This document shows, piece by piece, positions 16,401 through 24,546 of a stretch of DNA of 34,910 nucleotides. The DNA is from an uncultured Muribaculaceae bacterium (GTDB lineage: Bacteria; Bacteroidota; Bacteroidia; Bacteroidales; Muribaculaceae), in contig CANQWS010000029.1 in NCBI GenBank assembly GCA_947627615.1, positions 1-34,910 on the forward strand, written 5' to 3'. The translations under genes were made by a program, and so were the position numbers. Position 1 is the first letter of the stretch, and the number at the start of each line of letters is the position of its first letter. The notes beneath the pieces were generated by a model. That model saw nothing but the letters and a program-made list of their open reading frames with translations, searched no databases and was not told where the DNA came from.

Positions 16401-17337
16401 CAAGTCACAGGAAGGCCGGGGAAGCGTGTTCACCCTCACATTCAACCGCTCCTATCACTCGGCGGCGCCTTCACCCGCCGAGAAACTTACCATCACCCAC
16501 ATCGACGAACTCGGGTCGTTTGAGCCGCAGTCCAACATTATCAGCGGCGACAAGTCAAGCACCATACTTATCGTCGAGGACAACGATGACCTGCGGAACT
16601 ATCTGAGCAAAACCTTCGCGGAAGACTATGACATAGCCGCCACAAGCTCGGCCGACGAAGCCATGACCTATCTGCAGGGACATTTCCCGGACCTGATCAT
16701 TTCCGACGTGATGATGGCCGGAATGCAGGGCGACGATTTCTGCTATGCCGTGAAATCGAACCCGTCCACGGCCGGAATCCCCTTCATACTTCTCACTGCC
16801 AGATCCGGACATGACGCAATGGTTTCCGGACTGACAAAGGGGGCCGACGACTACATTCCCAAGCCGTTCAACACCGAAATTCTCAAACTGAAAGTCTCGG
16901 GAATGCTGGCCAACCGTGAACGGCAGCGCGAATTCTTCCTACGTCAGGCTGTGGGGCAGATAACAGAACAGACCGAACCCGTCGAGGCCGAAACCACCGG
17001 CGGAGACAAACCCGCCTGCGAGGCCGACAAGGCATTCATTGACAAAGTAACCGATGTCATTGCCCGGAATCTGGGCGACCGGGAATTCAACATTGACCGC
17101 CTATGCCGGGAAATGGCCATGAGCCGCACCCTGTTTTTCAGCAAACTGAAATCGCTCACGGGCAAAGGGCCGCAGGAGTTCATCAGAATCCTGAGACTTG
17201 AGAAAGCCGCCGAACTGCTGAAAAACGGCACCTCGGTATCTGATGTCTGCGACATGACCGGCTTCACGAATTCCAAGTATTTCAGCACCCTTTTCAAGAA
17301 GCATTTCGGCATCTCTCCGAGCAAATACAACGAGTAG
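13420..17337 (+). CDS. Hybrid two-component system regulator (HTCS) of the beta-glucan locus
   Basis: The 1305-residue inner-membrane protein has a signal peptide or anchor (1-25). A periplasmic two-component propeller has repeated VW(V/I)GT-type blades (EDNDGVIWVGTKEGV, YGNLWVGSYTGG, DGKVWLGTEGGG). A Y_Y_Y domain with YILEGYDKTWSN follows, then one transmembrane helix (~755-778). The cytoplasmic part holds a histidine kinase with H798 in AHDIKTP, an ATPase domain with DTGIGI and GTGFGL, a receiver domain with D1096 in ISDVMM, and an AraC-type DNA-binding domain (~1205-1305). HTCS proteins bind a glycan breakdown product in the periplasm and activate the adjacent operon. It lies directly upstream of the GH16-SusCD-GH3 genes in the same direction; the gap at 17338-17556 carries the likely target site. 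Confidence 0.95.
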   Translation: MHLFRLIISAVFLLICPQAFTSRPAITGADHLQAKDGLSSDRVFSVVEDNDGVIWVGTKEGVDRFNGRDFKHYPLLDDLRYGDFAARVIKLVVNSGNELMAYDNTGHLYGYNPILDKFDVKLRLTEKFEEYVTLNAVVPASDGSLLIGLTSGLFRVKGDDITKVADNLSVNDMIVLGDRLLAATTAGTILITPGSGSRKTLLDKNTQTLYYDPASQWVYIGTFNNGLWRYNLATGKSEKLNHDSRELDKPVRAIKKLDDRHIAIGIDGVGAYSFDTTDLSIDKLANTGGSTGIRLNGNGVYTILKDSYGNLWVGSYTGGLTILMFTSWPAKHIIHDKGNINSIADNNVNAIAENSDGKIWFATDADISIEDPSTNRWSHIDVNAVTVGLQRLDDGRIAAGTYGDGIYIFDSSGRRLKHINRENAGISSNYIFSIRQGSEGDIWAASLDGGIMRFDRNFNYKKTYPVNVSFNVTVTPDGKIAAATADGYHVIDPATDRIEHYASVAEQVNSNTSVYIISMLFNSDGKVWLGTEGGGINVYDPASRTVIKKYRTDDGLPSNDIYCLLRDNDGNIVASTGNGIAVLQDSVFKSLNYLHGLAKEYNKSAGVLLGNGDMIFGSVDGAVRVTPSKAGGADYTAGLRITGFVVDGREGDEDFLKSLTGHLNEGRIKLSYRDNSFAVRFESINLPYREDIGYQYILEGYDKTWSNISESGTAPYKRVVPGDYTLHIRSVRISDGTILDEKDISVTVAKPWWLQWWAIGIYVIMFILLGYFIYRYKRDRLKQEYDEDKIRFFINTAHDIKTPVSLVMGPISDLQNDGSITGKARELVSIAGSNIRKLNSIMTQLLEFERFDLGNRKPKSETIDMTEFVAMEVDCFRNAFKRKGIELVFRKPEESIGMAGDRYLLEMMIDNLLSNACKYTMTGGVVTVSLQPCNRKFRLTISDTGIGIPSKDQKEVFTNVHRAQNARESNESGTGFGLLQVKRIVEIHKGNIQLKSQEGRGSVFTLTFNRSYHSAAPSPAEKLTITHIDELGSFEPQSNIISGDKSSTILIVEDNDDLRNYLSKTFAEDYDIAATSSADEAMTYLQGHFPDLIISDVMMAGMQGDDFCYAVKSNPSTAGIPFILLTARSGHDAMVSGLTKGADDYIPKPFNTEILKLKVSGMLANRERQREFFLRQAVGQITEQTEPVEAETTGGDKPACEADKAFIDKVTDVIARNLGDREFNIDRLCREMAMSRTLFFSKLKSLTGKGPQEFIRILRLEKAAELLKNGTSVSDVCDMTGFTNSKYFSTLFKKHFGISPSKYNE

Positions 17338-17410
17338 AAATACCTGTCCGGGGAGTCTTTACGGCCATAATTTTCATCCCCGAGTCAAAAAACGCACCCT
17401 TATTCATCAC

Positions 17411-17472
17411 TGATTACCAACACATTATCATTTCTGTCAGAAATCAAACCCTGAAATGTCAGTAATCAAACC
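17411..17472 (+). promoter_or_regulatory. Candidate HTCS binding site of the beta-glucan operon
   Basis: Two direct repeats, TGTCAGAAATCAAACC (17435-17450) and TGTCAGTAATCAAACC (17457-17472), differ at one base and start 22 nt apart, about two helical turns, the usual geometry for an AraC-type protein contacting one face of DNA. TGATTACC (17411-17418) upstream matches the dyad arm at the regulator's own promoter. The downstream repeat ends 21 nt before the -7 box and so replaces the -33 element. Confidence 0.6.
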
Positions 17473-17493
17473 GGCAGGGATAACACCATCTAT

Positions 17494-17501
17494 TATTTTT
17501 G
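17494..17501 (+). promoter_or_regulatory. -7 element of the beta-glucan operon
   Basis: TATTTTTG matches TAnnTTTG. There is no TTG 19-21 nt upstream, and the direct repeats end there instead, consistent with an activator-dependent promoter. The leader to ATG 17557 is about 50 nt. Confidence 0.55.
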
Positions 17502-17556
17502 CGTCACAGATTCCGAAATCCAATACCTCGGGGTGGAAACTTCACATTTATAAATC

Positions 17557-18387
17557 ATGATAAACAGACCAGTGACATTATCTCTATTCTTAGCAGTTTT
17601 ATTATCCGGATGCGGCGGTTCAGACAGCAATTCCGCCACTCCCGCTCCGGAACCTGAAGCCAACGTCATATTCTACGATGACTTCAACACATTCGACGGC
17701 AACGCATGGACAAAGGAAACCCATGAGGCCGGATGGACCAATCAGGAACTCCAGTCCTATTCGCCGGAACAGGTTACGGTGGGCAGGGACGGCAACCGGT
17801 CCGTGCTGATTCTTACGGCCCGACGCTCCAACGGCAGGATTGTCTCGGGCCGCGTCAACTCCAAAGGAAAGAAAAGCTTCAAGTACGGAGTTGTGGAGGC
17901 AAGCATCAGGCTTCCCAAGACAGCCAACGGCCTCTGGCCCGCATTCTGGATGATGGGCGACAATGCAAAGGAATGGCCCGCATGCGGCGAAATCGACATC
18001 ATGGAAATGGGCGATGCGGCAGGAATAGCCGACGGAACCTCTGACAGCAGGGTCAACACCGCCATCCATTTCGGCCCTTCGGCGGCTGACCACCAGCAGG
18101 AGTACTTCGCCAAAAGCACGGGCATCAACCTGCAGGACGGCAACTACCACACCTACACCCTTGTATGGAACAAGAAAACGCTCGAAATCTCAATAGACGG
18201 CAAGCCGTTCCACACATTTGACATCACCAACAACACATTCATGCATGACAGATTCTTCATTCTGTTCAATCTCGCGGTAGGCGGTTCCTTTACCGGGATA
18301 ACCGACAAAAAAGAGATCACGGCTCTCAAGGAGGGCGAACAGGTGCAGATGTTCGTTGACTGGATAAGAATTTCACAATCTAACTAA
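17557..18387 (+). CDS. GH16 beta-glucanase, surface lipoprotein
   Basis: The 276-residue protein has a lipoprotein signal with lipobox LLSGC (Cys19). One jelly-roll catalytic domain covers about residues 30-276. GEIDIME supplies the nucleophile E145, D147 and acid/base E150 in the beta-bulge ExDxxE form. That form is typical of laminarinase-like GH16 enzymes, and also occurs in Bacteroides mixed-linkage glucanases. Other supporting blocks are WTNQELQSY, YGVVEASIRLPK and GLWPAFWMMG. It would cut beta-1,3 or beta-1,3/1,4-glucan at the cell surface into oligosaccharides for the SusC/SusD pair that follows after 9 nt. It is the first gene of the operon. Agarase or carrageenase activity is less likely because the partner exo-enzyme is GH3. 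Confidence 0.92.
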   Translation: MINRPVTLSLFLAVLLSGCGGSDSNSATPAPEPEANVIFYDDFNTFDGNAWTKETHEAGWTNQELQSYSPEQVTVGRDGNRSVLILTARRSNGRIVSGRVNSKGKKSFKYGVVEASIRLPKTANGLWPAFWMMGDNAKEWPACGEIDIMEMGDAAGIADGTSDSRVNTAIHFGPSAADHQQEYFAKSTGINLQDGNYHTYTLVWNKKTLEISIDGKPFHTFDITNNTFMHDRFFILFNLAVGGSFTGITDKKEITALKEGEQVQMFVDWIRISQSN

Positions 18388-18396
18388 TCTATACAC

Positions 18397-21300
18397 ATGG
18401 AATCGAGAAAATTCTCAAGCAAAGTGCTATGCAGTATGTTGCTTTTAGGGTTTACCTCTTTGGCAACACCGGTGCAGATTTTCGCTGAATCTGCTCATGC
18501 ACAGGCCGCTTCGTCACAGAAAATCACAGTGACCGGAGTGGTTGAAGATGCCGAAGGCCCCGTTATAGGCGCTTCGGTCAAGGAAAAAGGAACATCTAAC
18601 GGAACCATCACCGATCTGGACGGTAAATTCTCACTGGTCGTGGCCCCGAATGCCACGATCGAGGTGAGCTATGTGGGATGTCAGACCGTGGAGGTCAAAG
18701 CTTCCACCACTCCCCTGACCATCATGATGGAACAGAACTCAAAGATGCTCAACGAGGTGGTGGTCACCGCCCTCGGCATCAAACGTGACCGCAAGGCCCT
18801 CGGTTACGGACTTGAGGAAGTGAAGGGCGACGCTCTTGACAAAGCCAAGGAAACCAACGTGATCAACTCCATGGCCGGACGTGTGGCCGGTCTGGTGGTG
18901 TCACAGACCGCCGGAGGTCCGTCAGGCTCCACCCGCGTGATTCTCCGCGGTACCACGGAAATGACCGGCAACAACCAGCCGCTCTACGTGGTCGACGGTG
19001 TGCCTCTGGACAACACCAACTTCGGTTCGGCAGGCACAAGCGGCGGCTATGACCTCGGCGACGGAATCTCGTCGGTCAATCCTGACGACATTGAAAGCAT
19101 GTCGGTGCTGAAAGGTCCGGCCGCTTCCGCGCTCTACGGCAGCCGCGCCAGCCACGGTGTGATTCTCATCACCACAAAGAAGGCCCAGGGCGACACCCGT
19201 TACACAGTAGAATACAACGGAACAATCACCATTGACAAACAGCTGTCAAAATGGAACAACGTGCAGCAGATCTACGGTATGGGCTCCAACGGAACATACG
19301 CCATTGACGCCGTGAGCAACACCAACAAGTCATGGGGTCCCAAAGCCGACGGCGGCAATATGCTCAAATACTTCGACGGCGTGGAGCGTCCCTATCTCAT
19401 AATCCCCGACAACACCTCCAACTTCTTCCGCACAGGTCTGACGGCCAACAACACCGTCACGGTATCCTCGAACACCGGCAACACCGGACTGCGCTTCACT
19501 CTCACCGACATGCGCAACAAGGACATCGTGCCCAACACCAACATGAGCCGTGACATAATGAACCTGCGCGCCAATTCCTCCCTCGGAAAAGTAGACCTGG
19601 ATTTCACCGCCAACTACACCCACGAGTATGTGAAAAACCGTCCCGCTCTCGGCGACAGCAAGTCCAACATCGGCAAGAACCTCATGACCCTCGCCACTAC
19701 CTACAATCAGGAATGGCTGAAAACCTATCAGGACGCCAACGGGGAATATTCCAACTGGAACGGCATGGACCCCTACAACGTCAACCCCTACTGGGACGTC
19801 TACAAGAACAACAACGAATCGAAGAAAGACCTGTTCCGCCTCCACGGTTCGGTACTGTACAATATCACCAAGCACCTCAAAGTGAAAGGCACGGCCGGAG
19901 CCGAGCTCAACTGGTTCAATTTCCAGGACTTCAAGGCTCCTTCAACACCCGGTTACGAAGCCGGCTACATGCAGCTCAGCAAATTCCACAACCAGATGTA
20001 CAACTTCGAGCTGATGGCCACCTACAACAACAACTGGGGTGACTTCGACTTCACGGGAACCGCCGGCGGCAACATCTACAAGGTGGATAATTCCACATTG
20101 CTGATAACCGCGCAGGACATGCAGATACGCGACGTGATAGCGCTGATGAGTTTCAACGAAACCTCCAATCAGGAAAACAGCTACCGCAAGCAGATCAACT
20201 CCCTCTTCGCCGCCGTCAACCTCGGATGGAAGAACCTCCTTTACCTTGACGCCACCATCCGCGGCGACAAATCGTCGACACTTCCGAGAGGCAACAACAC
20301 CTACATCTATCCCTCGTTCTCGGGAAGCTTCGTATTCTCGCAGCTCATCAAGAGAGCCGACATTCTGCCCTACGGCAAGATACGCCTCTCATGGGCGCAG
20401 GTAGGTTCCGACACCGACCCCTACCAGCTCGGCCTCGTCTACACGAAATCGAAATACTCCTATCCCGGCTACACCATAGGCTACATTGACAACACCGTCA
20501 TACCCAACAAAAACCTCAAGCCCACCCGGACCAACTCTTTCGAGGCCGGTTTCGAGACCAAATTCTTCAACAATCGCCTGGGACTTGACTTCACCTACTA
20601 CAATCAGATTTCAAAAGACCAGATCATGGGCCTGGCGTCAAGCTGGACCACGGGCTATCCCAACCGTCTGATCAACGCCGGCGAAATCCAGAACCAGGGT
20701 ATCGAGATTGTCCTGAGCTCGCGTCCGCTGCAGATCGGCGACTTCTCATGGGACCTGAACGTCAACTTCTCCAAGAACAACAATAAGGTCCGCAAGCTTG
20801 TCGACGACATGGACATGATTGAACTGGAACGGGCTTCATGGCTCGATGTCAAAGTGGCCGCGAAAGTGGGCGAGAACTTCGGCTCCATCATAGGTCCCGA
20901 TTTCAAGCGCAACGCAAACGGCGACGTCCTCATCGACCCCTCCACCGGCCTTCCCCTCTATGACAAGGGCAACCACGTGCTCGGCAACGCCACATGGGAC
21001 TGGACCGGCGGTCTCAACACCACATTCCGCTACAAGAACATAGGGCTGTCGGCCGTGTTCGACGTGAAATGGGGAGCGGACCTTTACTCCATGTCGGCCC
21101 GTGCGTCGTATGAATCAGGTAAAGCTCTGGCCACTCTCGAAGGCCGCGAGGAATGGTACAAGTCCGAAGAACAGCGCATGGCCCTCGGATATCCCAAAGG
21201 TTCTCCCGACTGGACTCCCACCGGCGGATTCACGGCTCCCGGAGTCATTGACAACGGCGACGGCACATACCGCCCGAACGACATCATAATCAACCCCGAG

Positions 21301-21597
21301 GACTACTGGATGCACGTGTCCCGCTTCATTCCCTCGATGTTTGTCTATGACAACTCCTACATCAAATGCCGCGAGATAACCCTCTCCTATCAGCTGCCCA
21401 AGTCATGGCTCGGCAACGGCAAGGTGGTCAAGGATGTCAATCTCTCGTTCGTGGCGCGCAATCCCTTCATCGTGTGGAAAAACATTCCTGACATCGACCC
21501 GGATTCAAACTACAACAACACAACCGGCATGGGACTCGAATACGGTTCTCTCCCCTCTCGCCGCAGCTATGGATTTAATGTCTATGTTAAATTCTAA
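18397..21597 (+). CDS. SusC-family TonB-dependent outer-membrane transporter
   Basis: The 1066-residue protein has a signal peptide (about 1-36, ending near SAHAQA). A carboxypeptidase-regulatory-like domain follows (ITVTGVVEDAEGPVIGASVKEKGT, about 42-125). The plug domain (NEVVVTALGIKRDRKALGYG to LYVVDGVPLDN) comes next, then a long beta-barrel ending in an aromatic FNVYVKF. No STN anti-sigma-interaction domain is present, in keeping with control by an HTCS instead of an anti-sigma factor. It imports oligosaccharides across the outer membrane using TonB-ExbBD energy, capped by the SusD lipoprotein encoded 12 nt downstream. Confidence 0.95.
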   Translation: MESRKFSSKVLCSMLLLGFTSLATPVQIFAESAHAQAASSQKITVTGVVEDAEGPVIGASVKEKGTSNGTITDLDGKFSLVVAPNATIEVSYVGCQTVEVKASTTPLTIMMEQNSKMLNEVVVTALGIKRDRKALGYGLEEVKGDALDKAKETNVINSMAGRVAGLVVSQTAGGPSGSTRVILRGTTEMTGNNQPLYVVDGVPLDNTNFGSAGTSGGYDLGDGISSVNPDDIESMSVLKGPAASALYGSRASHGVILITTKKAQGDTRYTVEYNGTITIDKQLSKWNNVQQIYGMGSNGTYAIDAVSNTNKSWGPKADGGNMLKYFDGVERPYLIIPDNTSNFFRTGLTANNTVTVSSNTGNTGLRFTLTDMRNKDIVPNTNMSRDIMNLRANSSLGKVDLDFTANYTHEYVKNRPALGDSKSNIGKNLMTLATTYNQEWLKTYQDANGEYSNWNGMDPYNVNPYWDVYKNNNESKKDLFRLHGSVLYNITKHLKVKGTAGAELNWFNFQDFKAPSTPGYEAGYMQLSKFHNQMYNFELMATYNNNWGDFDFTGTAGGNIYKVDNSTLLITAQDMQIRDVIALMSFNETSNQENSYRKQINSLFAAVNLGWKNLLYLDATIRGDKSSTLPRGNNTYIYPSFSGSFVFSQLIKRADILPYGKIRLSWAQVGSDTDPYQLGLVYTKSKYSYPGYTIGYIDNTVIPNKNLKPTRTNSFEAGFETKFFNNRLGLDFTYYNQISKDQIMGLASSWTTGYPNRLINAGEIQNQGIEIVLSSRPLQIGDFSWDLNVNFSKNNNKVRKLVDDMDMIELERASWLDVKVAAKVGENFGSIIGPDFKRNANGDVLIDPSTGLPLYDKGNHVLGNATWDWTGGLNTTFRYKNIGLSAVFDVKWGADLYSMSARASYESGKALATLEGREEWYKSEEQRMALGYPKGSPDWTPTGGFTAPGVIDNGDGTYRPNDIIINPEDYWMHVSRFIPSMFVYDNSYIKCREITLSYQLPKSWLGNGKVVKDVNLSFVARNPFIVWKNIPDIDPDSNYNNTTGMGLEYGSLPSRRSYGFNVYVKF

Positions 21598-21609
21598 TAT
21601 CAGAATATC

Positions 21610-23283
21610 ATGAAGAAATATATAGTAACAGCACTGACTTTTGTCACTTTCTCCATCGGCGCAATGCTGACAGGCTGCAGCGACGATTACATGGAGGATC
21701 TCAACACCAACCCCTCGAAGGCTCCGTCAATAGACCCGAACGCGCAGCTCACCACCGCGCAGCTGCAGACCTACGGCGACCTGGGGGAAGTGGAAATATA
21801 CCGTAACTATCACTATGCTTTCAACCAGCAGCTCATGGGTTGCTGGAACACGACCAACTACGGCGGCCACCACACCATTGACGACAACGAGATGAGCCGT
21901 GTGTGGACATCGTTCTACCCCAACGCACTGAAGAATCTCGTGGACGGCATAGACCGCACCAAGGACGACGAAACAAAGGTCAACATCAACGCCGCTCTCC
22001 GCATCTATCGCGTTTACATGATGTCGCTGATCACCGACATCTACGGCGATTGCCCCTACTTTGAGGCCGGCCGCGGATACATCGACGGCAAGTTCACCCC
22101 GCGCTACGACACTCAGGAAGAGATCTATTCCGATTTCTTTGTTGAGCTGAAGGATGCCGCTTCACAGATGTCGGCGGCAGCCGACCGCCTGTCAGGCGAC
22201 CTGATTTTCGGCGGAGACATAAACGGATGGAAGAAATTCGCCAACTCCCTCCGCATGCGTTACGCCATGCGCATATCGAAAGTAGCCCCTGACAAGGCCC
22301 GTCAGGAATTTGAGGACGCCTGTGCCTCGGAAGGCGGAATCATGTCATCGGCAGCCGATGATGCACTGATCAAATACATGGACATCGCTTTCAGCTTCGG
22401 ACAGGAATCCTACAGCGATTATCGCGGCAACGCATTGAGCCAGCTTCTGTTCGGAAACGACCCCGCCAACAACCCCTCCTACATCTGCTCCACATTCTTC
22501 AACCAGCTCAAGGATACCAATGACCCGCGCTGCTTCAGAATATGCCGATTCTACTATGACGGACTGATGTCGGCCACAAAAGCCGAGGGCCGCGTGGACC
22601 TGACCGATGAAATCATTGCCAAAGGCGTCAAAATGGAGCCCTGCGATCCGGGCACTTATTCCTGGGACAACTGGCCTGCCGGCTACACAAGCGACATCCT
22701 GACCGAGATGGCTGTAAACAATCCCGCCATAGACCCCAATATGGCCCGCGAGGTACGCCCCAAGCTCGCCTCCGAGTTCCTCAAAGGCAACTGCCCCGGA
22801 GTGGTGATGACCTACGCCGAAGTCAATTTCCTGCTCGCCGAAGCAGCCCTGAACGGCTGGAATGCAGGCGGCAATGCCGAGAACTACTATAAGCTCGGAG
22901 TAAAAGCCGCGATGGACTTCCTGTCCGACAACTACGGCACTAAGAAAATCTCCGACGCGGAATTCGAGGCCTACATGGACGCCAATCCTTTCGGATACAC
23001 AACCGAACAGAAAAGAGTCAACATCAACACCCAGGCATGGATTCTCCATTTCACCAACCCCAACGAATGCTGGTCCAACCTGCGCCGTTCCGGATTCCCG
23101 AGACTCAAATCGCCCGAAGCCTACGGACAGGGAGCTTTCATGACCGGTGGCGTTGAAATCCCCGTAAGGCTCTGCTACCCCATCAATGAATCCTCCTACA
23201 ACAAGAAGGGCTACGATGAAGCGCTTGACCGCATGGGAGGCAGCAACAGCTGGAACACGCCCCTGTGGTGGGATGTAAACTGA
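21610..23283 (+). CDS. SusD/RagB-family nutrient-binding lipoprotein
   Basis: The 557-residue lipoprotein has lipobox MLTGC (Cys23) followed by SDDYMEDLNTNP, which gives the acidic surface-export signal of Bacteroidetes. DLNTNP and TDIYGDCPYFEA, plus the C-terminal NEC-W-NLRRSGFPRL segment, are characteristic of the SusD-like_2 subgroup. The fold is built from TPR-like helices that form the lid of the SusC barrel and bind the glycan. Its gene follows SusC by 12 nt and precedes the glycan-binding lipoprotein by 24 nt. The ligand is inferred from the GH16/GH3 neighbours to be a beta-glucan oligosaccharide. Confidence 0.93.
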   Translation: MKKYIVTALTFVTFSIGAMLTGCSDDYMEDLNTNPSKAPSIDPNAQLTTAQLQTYGDLGEVEIYRNYHYAFNQQLMGCWNTTNYGGHHTIDDNEMSRVWTSFYPNALKNLVDGIDRTKDDETKVNINAALRIYRVYMMSLITDIYGDCPYFEAGRGYIDGKFTPRYDTQEEIYSDFFVELKDAASQMSAAADRLSGDLIFGGDINGWKKFANSLRMRYAMRISKVAPDKARQEFEDACASEGGIMSSAADDALIKYMDIAFSFGQESYSDYRGNALSQLLFGNDPANNPSYICSTFFNQLKDTNDPRCFRICRFYYDGLMSATKAEGRVDLTDEIIAKGVKMEPCDPGTYSWDNWPAGYTSDILTEMAVNNPAIDPNMAREVRPKLASEFLKGNCPGVVMTYAEVNFLLAEAALNGWNAGGNAENYYKLGVKAAMDFLSDNYGTKKISDAEFEAYMDANPFGYTTEQKRVNINTQAWILHFTNPNECWSNLRRSGFPRLKSPEAYGQGAFMTGGVEIPVRLCYPINESSYNKKGYDEALDRMGGSNSWNTPLWWDVN

Positions 23284-23307
23284 TAATAACCTATAACTCC
23301 AAACACT

Positions 23308-24546
23308 ATGAAATCAATATATAAAAGTCTGATTCTATTACCGGTACTGGCCGCAGTACTGGCAGGATGCAGCAAAGACGAGCCATTCTCCACAGCATCC
23401 GAAACCGACGAGCCGCATATTCTGGACCCGACGTTTCCCGACAAGGATAACGGACAGATTGTGGCGAACATAAACCGCGACACCAATTTCAAGATGACGG
23501 TAACCGTCACTCCCTCACAGAGCACGGAAGTGGCCTGGTTTATCGACGACGAGCAGGTGGCTACAGGCACCACTATCGACATACCCCTTCTGGCTGGCTC
23601 ATACCGGATGAAAGTCACCGCCACCACCACCGCCGGCAAATCCACCTATCGCGAGGGCATAATCAACGTGGCAACTCTCGAGGGCGACCCCTGGGCCACT
23701 ACGGTCAGCTTCGAGCGCATCATAGCTCCGGGAAGCACGGCGCATCTCTACGGCGACAATCTCCAGAAGGTCAAATCACTTCGTATCGGCTCAACAGATA
23801 TTCCGGCCGTGACCTACAACAGCGCCGACGGCTCGCTGACCTACACGGTTCCCGCCTCGTTGGAAAACGGCACAAGCCGCCTTGTACTGATCGACGCTGC
23901 CGGAATAGAGTACGGAGCAAACACCGTCACAGTCAGCTCGTCGCCCCTCATCACGTCAGGAGCCGACCGCATGACTTCCGGTTCAAAATGCGTGCTCACC
24001 GGCATCAATATGAATCAGATCTCAAAACTCACTCTTGACGGCAAGGAACTCGCCATGTCCGACCGTTCGGACTCGGAAATCACCGTCACGTGTCCCGCTC
24101 TTGACGACGGCGAGTACAGACTCGTCGGCACAGCCGGACAGGGCGCGGTACAGTTCTTCATCAACGGAGCCATAACGGAGGAAGCCACAGTGACCGTATC
24201 CTCGGAACAGACTCTCTGGTCAGGCCACCACTATGTGTCATGGGATTTACCTGACGGAGACCCCAACAAGACATTCAACCTCATTCCCGCCGATGTATTC
24301 GCTTCAATGAAGCCCGGCAGCATAATGTCGATACACTATTCAGTGGAACCCTCCGCCGAATATCATCAGCTCCGCACCACAACCGGCTGGTGGAGCGACC
24401 TGCCCGGAACATCGGTCATCGAATTCCAGGAAGGAGGCGTGAAGGAAGTTGTCATGTCGGCCGCTGTCCTCGCCGCCATAGCCGAACAGCAAGGCTTCCT
24501 CTGTGTGGGCCACGGATATTATGTTGACCTCGTAACCTTGCGTTAA
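23308..24546 (+). CDS. Surface glycan-binding lipoprotein (SGBP-like)
   Basis: The 412-residue lipoprotein has lipobox VLAGC (Cys21) followed by SKDE, a surface-export type signal. Residues about 50-120 resemble a PKD/Ig-like domain (EVAWFIDDEQVATGTTIDI). The middle has two IPT/TIG-like repeats (FERIIAPGSTAHLYGDNLQKVKSLRIG and ADRMTSGSKCVLTGINMNQISKLTLDG). The last ~110 residues (from TLWSGHHYVSWDLPDGD) are rich in Trp and Tyr and are the likely glycan-binding domain. The position between SusD and GH3 is that of SGBP-B proteins in beta-glucan loci. No catalytic motif is seen. The ligand is inferred from context. Confidence 0.8.
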   Translation: MKSIYKSLILLPVLAAVLAGCSKDEPFSTASETDEPHILDPTFPDKDNGQIVANINRDTNFKMTVTVTPSQSTEVAWFIDDEQVATGTTIDIPLLAGSYRMKVTATTTAGKSTYREGIINVATLEGDPWATTVSFERIIAPGSTAHLYGDNLQKVKSLRIGSTDIPAVTYNSADGSLTYTVPASLENGTSRLVLIDAAGIEYGANTVTVSSSPLITSGADRMTSGSKCVLTGINMNQISKLTLDGKELAMSDRSDSEITVTCPALDDGEYRLVGTAGQGAVQFFINGAITEEATVTVSSEQTLWSGHHYVSWDLPDGDPNKTFNLIPADVFASMKPGSIMSIHYSVEPSAEYHQLRTTTGWWSDLPGTSVIEFQEGGVKEVVMSAAVLAAIAEQQGFLCVGHGYYVDLVTLR

